Source: Enterobacter cloacae complex sp. ECNIH7
GTDB lineage: Bacteria; Pseudomonadota; Gammaproteobacteria; Enterobacterales; Enterobacteriaceae
Assembly: GCF_002208095.1 (NCBI RefSeq)
Contig: NZ_CP017990.1
Span: forward strand, 1,922,001 to 1,986,000
Reading direction: 5' to 3'
DNA: 64,000 nt
Shown piece after piece: positions 41,756 to 54,338 of this stretch. The translations under genes were made by a program, and so were the position numbers. Each line of letters starts with the position of its first letter. The stretch's first letter is position 1. A model generated the notes under the pieces. That model had not been told where the DNA came from and did not search any database. It saw only the letters and a program-made list of their open reading frames with translations.

Positions 41756-44700
41756 TTATTCGACAGACTGCGGACGCGTCGCCGGTGCAGTCGCCTGATG
41801 CGTTGCACTGTGGCCGCCTGCAGCGCCTTTACCGTCGAAGCTGAACGCCGGGCGTACCCAGTCACTGTGACGCGGGGCTTCAGGCACGTAATCCGGTGCC
41901 GGGGCGCGCGTCATTGGTGCTGTCGCCACGTGGGCTGCGGCTGGTGCAGAAACAACCGGCTCAGGTTTCACCTCAGGCGCTTTCGCTTCTTCGACAACCG
42001 GTTCAACCTGAATCTCAACGTCCTGAACAACTTCTTCAGTGGTGGTTTCAATCAGGGTTTCGGGGGTGTTTTCCACTGCGGCTACAGGTTCAGACTCTTC
42101 AGCGACTTCCTCAGCCACCACGGCATCTTCTTCGGCGATAAGCTGCGGTGCTGCATCAACCGGCGCGGCAATCACTTCTGGATGGGTGGTCTCTACTTCC
42201 ACTGCGTGAGGGGCTTCAGCTTCAACAACCTCAGGTTCAACAACCTCAGGTTCAACCACGGTTGCCGCTTCAGTCACGACAGCTTCTACCGCGGCTGCTG
42301 GTACAATCACCTCTTCGGTTACAGGCTGTTCTTCAACAACCTGCTCCGGGCGAGCAACCGGGTAACGGATCCAGACTTTGCCGGACGCCATTTCTGGCGA
42401 AGCACAGGCAATAGTCAGCGGCATTGGCGACTGAGTCGGGTAACGCTCGTCACGATAGCGACGACGGCGCTGGCCGCTGACGCGCAGATGACGTGGAGAA
42501 CGGCGTGAACGGCGCGGCATACCGGCGTTATCACGGTTTTCACCGTTATCATCCTGCTCAACGTTGTTTTCAACGACCGCTGGCAGGTCAACTTTCGCCA
42601 GCTGCGTGCCGGTTGTGCTCTCGCTGGTTTCAACCGCGATAGCGCCAGACTCTTCGGTTGCTTCAGAGGCGAAGCGAACTTTCTGAGAAAGCTGGCGCTG
42701 CTTACGACGCGGCATTACCTGAGTGCGTTCTTCCTGCTCGCCGTCCTGCTGTTCAACAGGCTCTTCGCGGTTCAGGTTTTTGACTTCCTGCTGTGCCTGA
42801 CGCTTCTCGTCGTTACGGCGACGGTTGCGTTCACGGCGCGGCTGCTGGTCGTCACGCTGTTTGCTCTTCTCAGACTCATCGCCCGCCTGCTGGCGAATTT
42901 CACGATCTTCAACATTCTGCTGCTGTTTCTCGCGACGGTTGCGACGGTTATCTTCGCGTTGCTCACGGCCTTCGTTATTCTCAGAGCGGTTGTCACGGTT
43001 GTCACGACGCTCGCTGCGGTCATTGCGATCGCTGCGGTCGTTACGATCGCGGCGGTTGTTCTGACGCTTGCGACGGTCCTGCTGACGCTCTGGCTTGGCT
43101 GCTTTTGGCTCTTCTTTCGGCTGCTCTGGCTGAACTTCTTCTTCAGCAAACATCTTCTTCAGCGCGCCGAAGAAGCGGCTCAGCAGACCCGGCTGTGCCG
43201 GCTGGGCTTTCGCTACCGCTGCTTCTGGTTTCTGCGCTGCAGGTTTGGCAGCAGGTTTTTCCAGAGCTGCTTCCGGTGGTGCTTCAGGCATGATGAAGGT
43301 CGCTAACGCAGGCTGCTCTGGCAGTTTGCGCTCGGCTGGCTCTTCATCGGAAGGCAGGGACATCTCTTCTTCATGCAGCTTCGGCAGCAGGTAGCTGAGA
43401 GTGGTCGTCTCTTCGCCCTTACGCACGCGCAGCACGTGATAGTGTGGGGTCTGCATCTGGTCGTTTGGCACGATGATGCAGCGAACGCCACCCTGACGCG
43501 CTTCAATCGCACTTACCGCTGCACGTTTTTCGTTAAGCAGGTAAGAGGCAACGGGCACCGGCACAATGGCGTGAACCTCTTTGGTGTTCTCTTTTAGCGC
43601 TTCTTCTTCAATCAGACGCAGAATGGAGAGGGACAGCGATTCGTTATCACGCACGGTACCGGTGCCGGAGCAGCGCGGACAAACGTGATGGCTGGACTCG
43701 CCGAGAGACGGGCTCAGACGCTGACGGGACATCTCCAGCAGGCCAAAGCGTGAGATATGGCTAATCTGGATACGCGCCCTGTCCTGACGCACCGCTTCGC
43801 GCAGACGGTTTTCAACCGCACGCTGGTGGCGAACAGGGGTCATGTCGATGAAGTCGATAACAATCAGACCACCCAGGTCGCGCAGGCGGAGCTGGCGGGC
43901 GATTTCATCAGCGGCTTCGAGGTTAGTGTTGTAGGCGGTCTCTTCGATATCGCCACCGCGCGTTGCACGCGCGGAGTTGATGTCGATAGCGGTCAGCGCT
44001 TCAGTGGTATCGATAACGATAGAACCGCCGGATGGCAGACGCACTTCACGCTGGAAGGCGGACTCAATCTGGGATTCGATCTGATAGTGGCTGAACAGCG
44101 GGATTTCGCCGGTGTACAGTTTAATTTTGCTGGTGAAATCCGGACGACCCAGCGCGGCGATGTGCTGGCGCGCCAGCTCAAGCACTTTTGGGTTATCGAT
44201 CAGAATCTCACCGATGTCCTGACGCAGGTAATCACGGAAGGCACGCACAATAACGTTGCTTTCCTGGTGGATCAGGAACGGAGCAGGGCGGCTTTCAGCT
44301 GCTTTCTGAATGGCTTCCCAGTGCTTCAGACGGAAGCTCAGGTCCCACTGCAGCGCTTCGGCTGATTTGCCAACGCCTGCGGTACGCACGATAAGCCCCA
44401 TGCCGTCAGGCAGTTCGAGGCTTGCCAGCGCTTCTTTCAGCTCGGTACGGTCATCACCTTCGATACGGCGAGAGATGCCACCCGCACGCGGGTTGTTAGG
44501 CATCAGAACCAGATAGCTCCCTGCGAGGCTGATAAAGGTGGTCAGCGCGGCACCTTTGTTGCCACGCTCTTCTTTATCAATCTGAACGATAACTTCCTGA
44601 CCTTCACGCAGAACATCTTTGATGTTTGGGCGGCCATGGGCGTTGTAGTTTGCGGGGAAATATTCGCGGGCGATTTCTTTCAGAGGGAGGAAACCATGAC

Positions 44701-44890
44701 GCTCAGCACCGTAATCGACAAATGCAGCTTCAAGGCTTGGTTCAATGCGGGTGATTTTACCTTTGTAAATGTTCGCTTTTTTCTGTTCGTGTCCAGGACT
44801 TTCGATATCCAGATCGTACAGGCGCTGCCCATCCACAAGGGCGACACGCAACTCTTCTTGCTGAGTTGCGTTGATTAACATTCTTTTCAT
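41756..44890 (-). CDS. rne: RNase E, degradosome endoribonuclease
   Basis: A 1044-residue endoribonuclease (1061 in E. coli) that starts most mRNA decay, processes 9S rRNA and tRNA, and scaffolds the degradosome. The catalytic half holds an S1 domain (about 35-125), the DNase I-like domain with [15 protein letters not shown] and VIDFIDMTP (catalytic Asp residues), and the zinc link CPRCSGTG. The amphipathic membrane anchor is [14 protein letters not shown]. The disordered C-terminal half keeps Arg-rich RNA-binding segments, a [20 protein letters not shown] block (enolase site in E. coli) and the C-terminal PNPase-binding tail ([14 protein letters not shown]), with Glu/Val-rich linkers between. 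Confidence 0.98.
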   Translation of the reverse strand: MKRMLINATQQEELRVALVDGQRLYDLDIESPGHEQKKANIYKGKITRIEPSLEAAFVDYGAERHGFLPLKEIAREYFPANYNAHGRPNIKDVLREGQEVIVQIDKEERGNKGAALTTFISLAGSYLVLMPNNPRAGGISRRIEGDDRTELKEALASLELPDGMGLIVRTAGVGKSAEALQWDLSFRLKHWEAIQKAAESRPAPFLIHQESNVIVRAFRDYLRQDIGEILIDNPKVLELARQHIAALGRPDFTSKIKLYTGEIPLFSHYQIESQIESAFQREVRLPSGGSIVIDTTEALTAIDINSARATRGGDIEETAYNTNLEAADEIARQLRLRDLGGLIVIDFIDMTPVRHQRAVENRLREAVRQDRARIQISHISRFGLLEMSRQRLSPSLGESSHHVCPRCSGTGTVRDNESLSLSILRLIEEEALKENTKEVHAIVPVPVASYLLNEKRAAVSAIEARQGGVRCIIVPNDQMQTPHYHVLRVRKGEETTTLSYLLPKLHEEEMSLPSDEEPAERKLPEQPALATFIMPEAPPEAALEKPAAKPAAQKPEAAVAKAQPAQPGLLSRFFGALKKMFAEEEVQPEQPKEEPKAAKPERQQDRRKRQNNRRDRNDRSDRNDRSERRDNRDNRSENNEGREQREDNRRNRREKQQQNVEDREIRQQAGDESEKSKQRDDQQPRRERNRRRNDEKRQAQQEVKNLNREEPVEQQDGEQEERTQVMPRRKQRQLSQKVRFASEATEESGAIAVETSESTTGTQLAKVDLPAVVENNVEQDDNGENRDNAGMPRRSRRSPRHLRVSGQRRRRYRDERYPTQSPMPLTIACASPEMASGKVWIRYPVARPEQVVEEQPVTEEVIVPAAAVEAVVTEAATVVEPEVVEPEVVEAEAPHAVEVETTHPEVIAAPVDAAPQLIAEEDAVVAEEVAEESEPVAAVENTPETLIETTTEEVVQDVEIQVEPVVEEAKAPEVKPEPVVSAPAAAHVATAPMTRAPAPDYVPEAPRHSDWVRPAFSFDGKGAAGGHSATHQATAPATRPQSVE

Positions 44891-45462
44891 CGTAACTTAC
44901 TCGTTATTCTTACATTGACGACAAAGCTGCGGGCAAGGTGACGCTTTCCGGGGTATGAACCGATGGCCTCGTGTCTGTTCACGTCGCCAACCTCACGGTT
45001 GTCGCTCGCTTAAGAGGCGCAGAGTGTCGGTTGCCTGTATTTCATACGGAAACACAGCGCAATTATCAGGGGAATTGCCTGGGTAGAACTCTCCAGAGAA
45101 CAATCCTTATACCGGGAAGTACTGCAACCCGCAGCCCGCTAACTGCCTGAAAGATCAATACGTCTTACGCCATTGCTGCGTGGATGATCGGTCAGACAAA
45201 ATTGGTCATTCCGTCAACATCCTTACTTAACCAGGATTTAACACGGAAAACAGCCTCATTATTCCACTGCTCGCCGGGTTATAGCAAGATGACTTTTACC
45301 AATTATTACCCGGTTACTCACAGTTTCTTCACTTCAGAATGGCGATTGGTTTAATAACCACCAAATCGATTGCGCGAAACGGGGAGCTGGCCGGATAAAA
45401 GTAAATATAAGCATAGAAAAATGAGTGGCGCTAATGGCTGACGATATTTAGAATCGCCAACC
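44891..45462. promoter_or_regulatory. rne-rluC intergenic region with the rne leader
   Basis: These 572 bp between the divergent genes rne and rluC hold no credible gene. In E. coli the rne mRNA has a 361-nt 5' leader with hairpins through which RNase E limits its own synthesis; the proximal 300-400 bp here should correspond. GC-rich self-complementary stretches, such as around 44976-45035 (CGTCGCC, CGCTCGC, GGCGCAG), fit a structured leader. The rluC promoter should lie near 45350-45450. Confidence 0.6.
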
Positions 45463-46410
45463 ATGAAAACAGAGACTCCAGCCGTAAAAATGGTTGCCAT
45501 CGCCGAAGATGACGCGGGGCAACGTATCGATAACTTTTTGCGCACCCAGTTGAAAGGTGTACCAAAGAGCATGATTTACCGCATCCTGCGTAAGGGCGAA
45601 GTGCGGGTGAACAAAAAACGCGTGAAGCCCGAGTACAAACTCGAGGCGGGCGATGAAGTGCGTATTCCGCCTGTGCGCGTTGCGGAACGTGAAGAAGAGA
45701 CCGTTTCACCGAAGCTACAGAAAGTGGCGGCCCTGAGCGATGTGATCCTGTACGAAGATGACCACATTCTGGTGCTCAATAAACCGTCAGGAACAGCTGT
45801 TCATGGCGGTAGCGGCCTGAGCTTCGGCGTGATTGAAGGGCTGCGAGCCCTGCGCCCGGAAGCACGCTTCCTTGAACTGGTGCATCGTCTTGACCGTGAT
45901 ACCTCTGGCGTACTGCTGGTGGCGAAAAAGCGTTCTGCGCTGCGTTCGCTGCATGAACAGCTTCGTGAAAAAGGGATGCAGAAAGACTACCTGGCGCTGG
46001 TGCGCGGTCAGTGGCAGTCCCATGTAAAAGTAGTGCAGGCGCCGCTGCTGAAGAATATTCTGCAAAGCGGCGAACGTATTGTCCGCGTAAGCCAGGAAGG
46101 GAAACCGTCTGAAACGCGCTTTAAGGTTGAAGAGCGCTATGAGTTTGCCACGCTGGTGCGCTGCAGTCCGGTGACAGGTCGTACCCATCAGATCCGCGTG
46201 CATACGCAGTTTGCAGGGCACCCAATTGCCTTTGATGACCGCTATGGCGACCGCGAGTTTGATAAGCAGCTGGCGGGGACGGGGCTGTCGCGTCTGTTCC
46301 TGCATGCGGCAGCGCTGAAGTTTACCCATCCTAATACGGGGGAAGTCATCCGTATTGAAGCGCCGCTGGACGAGCAGTTGAAACGCTGTCTTAAGGTTCT
46401 GCGCGGCTGA
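45463..46410 (+). CDS. rluC: RluC, 23S rRNA pseudouridine synthase (955/2504/2580)
   Basis: A 315-residue RluA-family synthase (319 in E. coli) that makes pseudouridine at three sites of 23S rRNA. The N-terminal S4 RNA-binding domain (about 20-80) has GQRIDNFLRTQLKGVPKSMI; the catalytic motif HRLDRDTSG contains Asp144, the family nucleophile. Other conserved blocks are LNKPSGTAVHGG and PVTGRTHQIRVH. It is divergent from rne, as in E. coli. Confidence 0.97.
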   Translation: MKTETPAVKMVAIAEDDAGQRIDNFLRTQLKGVPKSMIYRILRKGEVRVNKKRVKPEYKLEAGDEVRIPPVRVAEREEETVSPKLQKVAALSDVILYEDDHILVLNKPSGTAVHGGSGLSFGVIEGLRALRPEARFLELVHRLDRDTSGVLLVAKKRSALRSLHEQLREKGMQKDYLALVRGQWQSHVKVVQAPLLKNILQSGERIVRVSQEGKPSETRFKVEERYEFATLVRCSPVTGRTHQIRVHTQFAGHPIAFDDRYGDREFDKQLAGTGLSRLFLHAAALKFTHPNTGEVIRIEAPLDEQLKRCLKVLRG

Positions 46411-46422
46411 GTTTGCGTTCCT

Positions 46423-46455
46423 CCCTCTCCCTGTGGGAGAGGGGCGGGGTGAGGG
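46423..46455. repeat. REP-like element after rluC (CCCTCTCCC family)
   Basis: A 9-bp perfect stem CCCTCTCCC/GGGAGAGGG with a TGT loop is followed by GCGGGGTGAGGGCATC. This combination is a dispersed extragenic repeat common in enterobacteria and pseudomonads. It lies in the 66-bp gap between the convergent rluC and yceF. Confidence 0.75.
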
Positions 46456-46476
46456 CATCAGGCCGCAACCTTCCAG

Positions 46477-47061
46477 TCACATGGTCAGCGGATTACACTC
46501 TTCTCGTCTTAACATCTGACACAGGGCAATCAGCGGTAACCCCACCAGCGTGTTGGGATCGCGTCCGTCCAGCTTGTCGAACAGCGCAATCCCCAATCCT
46601 TCACTTTTAAAGCTTCCCGCACAGTTCAGCGGACGTTCCCGGCGCACATAATCCACGATCTCTTGCTCGCTGAGATGGCGGAAGTGTACGTCGAACGGCT
46701 CGCATTCGGTTTGCAGATGACCGGTGGCGGAGTTATAGAGCGCCAGGCCGGTATAAAAGGTCACGATAGTGCCTCGCGCACGCAGAAGCTGCTGACAGGC
46801 GTTCTCCTCCGTATGGGGCTTGCCGGTGATTTCGCCGTCCAGCACGCAAACCTGGTCTGAGCCTATAATCAAATGTGCGGGGTAACGTGCGGCCAGCGAC
46901 TGCGCTTTCTCTTTAGCAAGACGCATCACCAGATGACGCGGTGATTCGCCCGGCTGTGGCGTCTCATCCACCTCTGGCGCGGCGCATTCAAACGGGATCC
47001 CGAGCTTTTCCAGCAGCGTTCGGCGGTAGGGAGATGTGGAAGCAAGGACGAGATTTGGCAT
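46477..47061 (-). CDS. yceF: YceF, Maf-type m7GTP pyrophosphatase
   Basis: A 194-residue Maf-like nucleotide pyrophosphatase, the E. coli length. E. coli YceF hydrolyses 7-methyl-GTP, probably cleaning modified nucleotides. The N-terminal signature [20 protein letters not shown] and [18 protein letters not shown] with the catalytic Asp are clear. Further blocks are [10 protein letters not shown] and [17 protein letters not shown]. It is divergent from yceD. Confidence 0.97.
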   Translation of the reverse strand: MPNLVLASTSPYRRTLLEKLGIPFECAAPEVDETPQPGESPRHLVMRLAKEKAQSLAARYPAHLIIGSDQVCVLDGEITGKPHTEENACQQLLRARGTIVTFYTGLALYNSATGHLQTECEPFDVHFRHLSEQEIVDYVRRERPLNCAGSFKSEGLGIALFDKLDGRDPNTLVGLPLIALCQMLRREECNPLTM

Positions 47062-47189
47062 ATTTTTATCACCAGATATAGCGTATCGATGCCAGCCATT
47101 TTAAACTACAGGCCGCAATGTGTGCGAATAATTGGCAAAAGGCAGCTCTGGTTGCCTTTTTCTTTGACTCTATGACGTTACAAAGTTAA

Positions 47190-47723
<534 letters not shown>

Positions 47724-47727
47724 TTGA

Positions 47728-47911
<184 letters not shown>

Positions 47912-47913
<2 letters not shown>

Positions 47914-47966
47914 TCACGCGCAAGCGTGATTAGGCTTAGTGAGGATTTCCCCGTGCAAACGGGGAA
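47912..47966 (+). repeat. Two tandem GCAA-tetraloop hairpins between rpmF and plsX
   Basis: The first hairpin is AATCACGC-GCAA-GCGTGATT (47912-47931); the second is TTCCCCGT-GCAA-ACGGGGAA (47947-47966). Both have perfect 8-bp stems and the same GCAA loop, 15 nt apart, just after the rpmF stop codon. Neither has a T run, so they are more likely mRNA-stability or processing elements than terminators. Confidence 0.85.
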
Positions 47967-47993
47967 TTTACCGAACCAGGCTGCGACGATACC

Positions 47994-49028
47994 TTGACAC
48001 GTCTAACCCTGGCGTTAGATGTCATGGGGGGAGATTTTGGCCCTTCCGTGACAGTGCCTGCAGCATTGCAGGCACTGAATTCTAATTCGCAACTCACACT
48101 TCTTTTAGTCGGCAATCCCGACACAATCACGCCATTACTCGCAAAAGCTGACTTTGAACAACGTTCGCGTCTGCAGATTATCCCTGCGCAGTCAGTTATT
48201 GCCAGTGATGCCCGACCCTCGCAGGCCATTCGCAATAGTCGTGGCAGCTCTATGCGGATAGCGCTGGAGCTGGTGAAAGAAGGGCGAGCTCAGGCTTGCG
48301 TCAGCGCGGGGAATACCGGCGCGCTGATGGGCCTCTCGAAATTGCTGCTCAAACCTATTGAAGGTATTGAGCGTCCGGCGCTGGTAACGGTGTTACCGCA
48401 TCAGCAGAAGGGCAAGACGGTAGTGCTCGATTTGGGCGCTAACGTCGACTGTGATAGTACTATGCTGGCTCAGTTTGCCGTGATGGGATCGGTGCTGGCA
48501 GAAGAAGTTGTCGGAATCAACACTCCCCGTGTTGCGTTACTGAACATTGGTGAAGAAGAGACCAAAGGCCTGGACAGCATTCGCGAAGCGGCTGAATTGC
48601 TCAAACAGGTTCCCTCCATCAACTATATTGGTTATCTCGAAGCCAATGAGTTGTTGACGGGTAAAACGGATGTTCTGGTGTGCGATGGCTTCACCGGAAA
48701 CGTCACGTTGAAGACCATGGAAGGGGTCGTACGCATGTTTCTTTCTCTGTTGAAATCTCAGGGAGAAGGTAAAAAAAGCGCCTGGTGGCTGATTTTATTG
48801 AAGCGTTGGTTACAAAAGAGCCTGACGCGGCGATTCAGTCACCTCAACCCCGACCAGTATAATGGCGCCTGTCTGTTAGGATTGCGCGGCATCGTGATTA
48901 AGAGTCATGGCGCCGCCAATCAGCGAGCATTTGCTGTCGCGATTGAACAGGCAGTGCAGGCGGTGCAGCGACAAGTCCCTCAGCGGATTGCCGCTCGCCT
49001 GGAATCTGTATTAGCTAAAAGTGACTGA
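47994..49028 (+). CDS. plsX: PlsX, acyl-ACP:phosphate acyltransferase
   Basis: A 344-residue peripheral membrane enzyme (356 in E. coli K-12) that makes acyl-phosphate from acyl-ACP for phospholipid synthesis. It begins [20 protein letters not shown] from a TTG start at 47994, as expected for E. coli plsX. Conserved blocks are [20 protein letters not shown] and [17 protein letters not shown]. The C-terminus stops about 12 residues earlier than in E. coli, just 6 bp before fabH. Confidence 0.96.
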   Translation: MTRLTLALDVMGGDFGPSVTVPAALQALNSNSQLTLLLVGNPDTITPLLAKADFEQRSRLQIIPAQSVIASDARPSQAIRNSRGSSMRIALELVKEGRAQACVSAGNTGALMGLSKLLLKPIEGIERPALVTVLPHQQKGKTVVLDLGANVDCDSTMLAQFAVMGSVLAEEVVGINTPRVALLNIGEEETKGLDSIREAAELLKQVPSINYIGYLEANELLTGKTDVLVCDGFTGNVTLKTMEGVVRMFLSLLKSQGEGKKSAWWLILLKRWLQKSLTRRFSHLNPDQYNGACLLGLRGIVIKSHGAANQRAFAVAIEQAVQAVQRQVPQRIAARLESVLAKSD

Positions 49029-49034
49029 GCGTAC

Positions 49035-49988
49035 ATGTATACGAAGATTTTAGGTACCGGCAGCTACCTGCCAAAACAAGTGCGTACCAACGCCGATCTG
49101 GAAAAAATGGTAGATACGTCTGACGAGTGGATTGTCACGCGCACAGGTATCCGTGAACGTCGTATTGCCGCGCCAGACGAAACCGTGTCGACCATGGGTT
49201 ACGAAGCCGCACAGCGTGCTATCGAAATGGCGGGCATTGATAAAGAACAGATTGGTTTGATCGTGGTCGCCACGACGTCTGCCACGCATGCTTTCCCAAG
49301 CGCGGCGTGCCAGGTGCAGAACATGCTCGGCATTAAAGGCTGTCCGGCGTTTGACGTCGCTGCCGCGTGCGCAGGCTTCACCTATGCGCTGAGCGTCGCC
49401 GATCAGTACGTGAAATCCGGTGCCGTTAAATATGCGCTGGTGATCGGTGCTGACGTGCTGGCGCGCACCTGCGATCCAACCGATCGCGGAACAATCATTA
49501 TTTTTGGTGATGGTGCGGGCGCGGTGCTGCTGGGGCAGTCCGAAGAGCCGGGTATCATCTCCACGCATCTGCATGCTGATGGCAGCTATGGCGAACTGTT
49601 GACCCTGCCTAACGCCGATCGCGTTAATCCGGACAACTCGATTTACCTGACTATGGCAGGGAACGAGGTGTTCAAGGTGGCGGTAACCGAGCTTGCACAT
49701 ATCGTTGATGAAACGCTGGAAGCGAATAACCTTGAGCGTACCGCGCTCGACTGGCTGGTGCCGCATCAGGCGAACCTGCGTATCATCAGCGCGACCGCGA
49801 AAAAGCTGGGCATGTCGATGGATAACGTTGTAGTGACGCTGGATCGTCACGGCAACACCTCTGCGGCGTCGGTACCGTGCGCATTTGATGAAGCGGTACG
49901 CGATGGACGAATCAAACGGGGCCAGCTGGTCTTGCTTGAAGCCTTCGGTGGCGGGTTCACCTGGGGTTCCGCGCTGGTTCGTTTCTAG
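49035..49988 (+). CDS. fabH: FabH, beta-ketoacyl-ACP synthase III
   Basis: A 317-residue condensing enzyme, the E. coli length, that starts fatty-acid synthesis by joining acetyl-CoA to malonyl-ACP. The catalytic triad is present: Cys112 in [11 protein letters not shown], His in [11 protein letters not shown] and Asn in [12 protein letters not shown]. It lies in the plsX-fabHDG-acpP-fabF cluster. Confidence 0.98.
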   Translation: MYTKILGTGSYLPKQVRTNADLEKMVDTSDEWIVTRTGIRERRIAAPDETVSTMGYEAAQRAIEMAGIDKEQIGLIVVATTSATHAFPSAACQVQNMLGIKGCPAFDVAAACAGFTYALSVADQYVKSGAVKYALVIGADVLARTCDPTDRGTIIIFGDGAGAVLLGQSEEPGIISTHLHADGSYGELLTLPNADRVNPDNSIYLTMAGNEVFKVAVTELAHIVDETLEANNLERTALDWLVPHQANLRIISATAKKLGMSMDNVVVTLDRHGNTSAASVPCAFDEAVRDGRIKRGQLVLLEAFGGGFTWGSALVRF

Positions 49989-50003
49989 TATAAGGAATAA
50001 AAA

Positions 50004-50933
50004 ATGACGCAATTTGCTTTTGTGTTCCCGGGCCAGGGCTCTCAAACCGTTGGGATGTTGTCTGAAATGGCAGCAAACTACCCGGTAATTGAAGAGACTT
50101 TCCGTGAAGCTTCTGATGCACTGGGTTATGATTTATGGGCGCTGACCCAGCAGGGTCCGGCCGAAGAACTGAACAAAACCTGGCAGACTCAGCCAGCGCT
50201 GCTGACCGCGTCCGTTGCGCTGTGGCGCGTCTGGCAGCAGCAGGGCGGTAAAGCGCCAGCGCTGCTCGCGGGTCATAGCCTGGGTGAATACTCTGCGCTG
50301 GTGTGTGCTGGCGTGATCGCGTTTGCTGACGCGGTACGTCTGGTTGAACTGCGCGGTAAATTCATGCAGGAAGCGGTGCCTGAAGGCACGGGCGGCATGT
50401 CTGCCATCATCGGTCTGGATGACGCTGCAATTGCAAAAGCGTGTGAAGAATCTGCTGAAGGCCAGGTTGTCTCTCCGGTAAACTTCAACTCGCCGGGCCA
50501 GGTAGTTATTGCCGGTCATAAAGAAGCGGTTGAACGCGCGGGTGCGGCCTGTAAAGCAGCGGGTGCTAAGCGTGCGCTGCCGCTGCCGGTCAGTGTGCCG
50601 TCTCACTGTGCGCTGATGAAGCCTGCTGCCGAGAAACTGGCGGTTGAGCTGGAAAAAATTACGTTTAACGCACCGACGATTTCCGTTGTGAATAACGTCG
50701 ATGTGAAATGCGAAACCGCACCGGAAGCTATCCGCGACGCGCTGGTTCGCCAGCTCTACAGCCCGGTACAGTGGACCAAAACCGTTGAGTTTATGGCAGC
50801 GGAGGGCGTCGAGCATCTGTATGAAGTCGGCCCAGGTAAAGTCCTCACCGGTCTGACAAAACGTATTGTTGACACCCTGACAGCCTCGGCGATTAACGAG
50901 CCGGAAGCGATGTCAGCGGCACTCTCGCAATAA
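50004..50933 (+). CDS. fabD: FabD, malonyl-CoA:ACP transacylase
   Basis: A 309-residue transferase, the E. coli length, that loads malonate onto ACP. The nucleophile is Ser92 in AGHSLGEYSAL; the partner His lies in VSVPSHCALM, and the oxyanion-hole Gln11 is in FPGQGSQ. The gene starts 15 bp after fabH and ends 12 bp before fabG. Confidence 0.98.
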   Translation: MTQFAFVFPGQGSQTVGMLSEMAANYPVIEETFREASDALGYDLWALTQQGPAEELNKTWQTQPALLTASVALWRVWQQQGGKAPALLAGHSLGEYSALVCAGVIAFADAVRLVELRGKFMQEAVPEGTGGMSAIIGLDDAAIAKACEESAEGQVVSPVNFNSPGQVVIAGHKEAVERAGAACKAAGAKRALPLPVSVPSHCALMKPAAEKLAVELEKITFNAPTISVVNNVDVKCETAPEAIRDALVRQLYSPVQWTKTVEFMAAEGVEHLYEVGPGKVLTGLTKRIVDTLTASAINEPEAMSAALSQ

Positions 50934-50945
50934 AAGAGGAATACC

Positions 50946-51680
50946 ATGAGTTTTGAAGGAAAAATCGCCCTGGTCACTGGCGCAAGCCGCGGTATCGGGC
51001 GTGCAATTGCTGAAACACTGGTTGCGCGCGGCGCGAAGGTGATTGGTACAGCAACCAGCGAGAATGGCGCTCAGGCCATCAGCGAGTATCTGGGTGCAAA
51101 CGGTAAAGGTCTGGTACTGAATGTGACTGAACCTGCATCTATTGAATCTGTTCTGGAAAATATTCGCGCAGAGTTTGGTGAAGTGGATATTCTGGTAAAC
51201 AATGCCGGGATCACTCGCGATAACCTGTTAATGCGAATGAAAGACGACGAGTGGAACGATATCATCGAAACCAACCTGTCATCTGTATTCCGTCTGTCAA
51301 AAGCGGTAATGCGCGCTATGATGAAAAAGCGTCATGGTCGTATTATCACTGTCGGTTCTGTGGTTGGTACCATGGGAAATGCTGGTCAGGCTAACTACGC
51401 TGCGGCGAAAGCAGGTCTGATTGGTTTCAGTAAGTCGCTGGCGCGTGAAGTTGCGTCCCGCGGTATTACGGTAAACGTTGTTGCTCCGGGCTTTATTGAA
51501 ACGGACATGACGCGTGCGCTGACTGATGAGCAGCGTGCGGGTACGCTGGCGGCAGTTCCGGCGGGTCGTCTTGGCGACCCTAAAGAAATCGCCAGTGCGG
51601 TTGCATTTTTAGCCTCTGACGAAGCGGGTTACATCACTGGTGAGACCCTCCACGTCAACGGCGGGATGTATATGGTTTAA
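50946..51680 (+). CDS. fabG: FabG, 3-oxoacyl-ACP reductase
   Basis: A 244-residue short-chain dehydrogenase, the E. coli length, that reduces 3-ketoacyl-ACP with NADPH in each elongation cycle. The cofactor motif is TGASRGIGRAIAE, the structural NNAGITRDN is present, and the catalytic Ser-Tyr-Lys lie in GSVVGTMGNAGQANYAAAKAG (parts). It is the last gene before the strong acpP promoter. Confidence 0.98.
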   Translation: MSFEGKIALVTGASRGIGRAIAETLVARGAKVIGTATSENGAQAISEYLGANGKGLVLNVTEPASIESVLENIRAEFGEVDILVNNAGITRDNLLMRMKDDEWNDIIETNLSSVFRLSKAVMRAMMKKRHGRIITVGSVVGTMGNAGQANYAAAKAGLIGFSKSLAREVASRGITVNVVAPGFIETDMTRALTDEQRAGTLAAVPAGRLGDPKEIASAVAFLASDEAGYITGETLHVNGGMYMV

Positions 51681-51761
51681 CCACGATGAAAAATATTTGC
51701 GTTATTAGGGCGAATGGCCTCAAAATAACGTAAAATCGTGGTACGAACTGCCGGGATTTAG

Positions 51762-51789
51762 TTGCAAATTTTTCAACATTTTATACACT
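51762..51789 (+). promoter_or_regulatory. Probable acpP promoter
   Basis: TTGCAA (51762-51767) and TACACT (51784-51789) are spaced by 16 bp in the 154-bp fabG-acpP gap. The highly expressed acpP gene has its own promoter here in E. coli. A small GAAA-loop stem (TCGCGAAAGCGA) follows in the leader. Confidence 0.6.
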
Positions 51790-51834
51790 ACGAAAACCAT
51801 CGCGAAAGCGAGTTTTGATAGGAAATTTAAGAGT

Positions 51835-52071
51835 ATGAGCACTATCGAAGAACGCGTTAAGAAAATTATCGGCGAACAGCTGGGCGTTAAGCAGGAAGAA
51901 GTTGTGAACTCCGCTTCCTTCGTTGAAGACCTGGGCGCAGATTCTCTTGACACCGTTGAGCTGGTAATGGCTCTGGAAGAAGAGTTTGATACTGAGATTC
52001 CGGACGAAGAAGCTGAGAAGATCACCACCGTTCAGGCTGCCATTGATTACATCAACGGTCACCAGGCGTAA
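51835..52071 (+). CDS. acpP: AcpP, acyl carrier protein
   Basis: A 78-residue acidic carrier protein, identical in length to E. coli. Ser37 (counting Met) in [10 protein letters not shown] is the site of 4'-phosphopantetheine attachment. It carries growing acyl chains for FabH, FabF and other enzymes and donates them to PlsX and LpxL. Sequence conservation is extreme. A hairpin terminator follows before fabF. Confidence 0.99.
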   Translation: MSTIEERVKKIIGEQLGVKQEEVVNSASFVEDLGADSLDTVELVMALEEEFDTEIPDEEAEKITTVQAAIDYINGHQA

Positions 52072-52082
52072 GTGAACATCTC

Positions 52083-52110
52083 CAGGCGGTCATTCGACCG
52101 CCTGAGTTTT
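52083..52110 (+). terminator. Terminator or attenuator after acpP
   Basis: A 9-bp perfect stem CAGGCGGTC/GACCGCCTG (52083-52091 and 52096-52104) is followed by AG and TTTT. It should lower read-through from the abundant acpP transcript into fabF. Confidence 0.88.
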
Positions 52111-52122
52111 ATCTTTATTTAG

Positions 52123-53406
<1,284 letters not shown>

Positions 53407-53428
53407 TCCTGACGTCCCTGTCGCATTT

Positions 53429-53456
53429 AAAAAGGTCCGCTTGCCGGGCCTTTTTT
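53429..53456 (+). terminator. fabF terminator
   Basis: AAAAGGTCCG pairs with CGGGCCTTTT (one G-T pair) around a short loop and ends in six T, just after the fabF stop codon. The genes from pabC onward should therefore have their own promoter or depend on read-through. Confidence 0.85.
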
Positions 53457-53526
53457 ATTAAGCCTAATCTTCTTGTCGGCTGCATGACATCCTGCCAGAC
53501 TAAACGTCCACGCATAAGGAGCCACC

Positions 53527-54336
53527 ATGTTTTTAATCAATGGCCTTGAGCAGGACACGCTGCCTGCCAGCGACAGGGCGATACAGTTCGGTGATGGTTG
53601 CTTTACGACGGCGCGCATTCTGGACGGCGATGTCTGCTTGCTGGAGGCGCACATTCGACGCCTGCAGCATGGCTGTGAAAAGCTCATGATCCCCTTTACG
53701 CACTGGGACACGCTGCGTCAGGAAATGTGCGAGCTGGGAACCGGGAAGGACAGCGGCGTACTCAAAGTCATCATCAGCCGCGGCAGTGGTGGCCGGGGTT
53801 ACAGCGCTGCATCGTGCCTCAACCCAACGCGTATCCTCTCCGTTTCTGCTTATCCCGCGCATTATTCTCGCTGGCGAGAAGACGGCGTCACGCTGACGCT
53901 GAGCCCTGTACGACTGGGACGAAACCCGATGCTGGCCGGGCTTAAGCATCTCAACCGCCTCGAGCAGGTGCTCATTCGTACTCATCTTGAACAGACGGAC
54001 GCCGATGAGGCGCTGGTTCTTGACAGCGAAGGGTTCATTACGGAATGCTGTGCGGCTAATTTACTCTGGCGGCAGGGGGAAGAGGTGTTCACTCCGTCGC
54101 TGGAATACGCTGGCGTAAATGGGTTAATGCGTCAGTTTTGTCTGCAACAGCTGGCACGCTCTGGCTTTCGCGTTGTCGAAGTTAGCGCAGGAGAAGCGGC
54201 GCTACGGACCGCAGATGAAGTCATCATCTGCAATGCGCTGATGCCTGTTGTACCCGTCCGTGCGTATGGCCAACAACGCTGGTCTTCGCGCGAGCTGTTT
54301 CAGTTTTTAGCCCCGATATGTGAGCAAACCAGATAG
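53527..54336 (+). CDS. pabC: PabC, aminodeoxychorismate lyase
   Basis: A 269-residue PLP enzyme (269 in E. coli) that releases 4-aminobenzoate and pyruvate from aminodeoxychorismate for folate synthesis. It belongs to fold-type IV aminotransferases; the PLP lysine is Lys140 in [12 protein letters not shown]. The N-terminal block [15 protein letters not shown] and [12 protein letters not shown] are typical. It has AAGGAGCCACC before the ATG and is followed by mltG after 2 bp. Confidence 0.97.
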   Translation: MFLINGLEQDTLPASDRAIQFGDGCFTTARILDGDVCLLEAHIRRLQHGCEKLMIPFTHWDTLRQEMCELGTGKDSGVLKVIISRGSGGRGYSAASCLNPTRILSVSAYPAHYSRWREDGVTLTLSPVRLGRNPMLAGLKHLNRLEQVLIRTHLEQTDADEALVLDSEGFITECCAANLLWRQGEEVFTPSLEYAGVNGLMRQFCLQQLARSGFRVVEVSAGEAALRTADEVIICNALMPVVPVRAYGQQRWSSRELFQFLAPICEQTR

Positions 54337-54338
54337 TC

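Noticed and set aside
49050..50045. A 331-codon minus-strand frame opposite fabH
   Set aside because: Shadow of fabH, which is certain by its catalytic residues.
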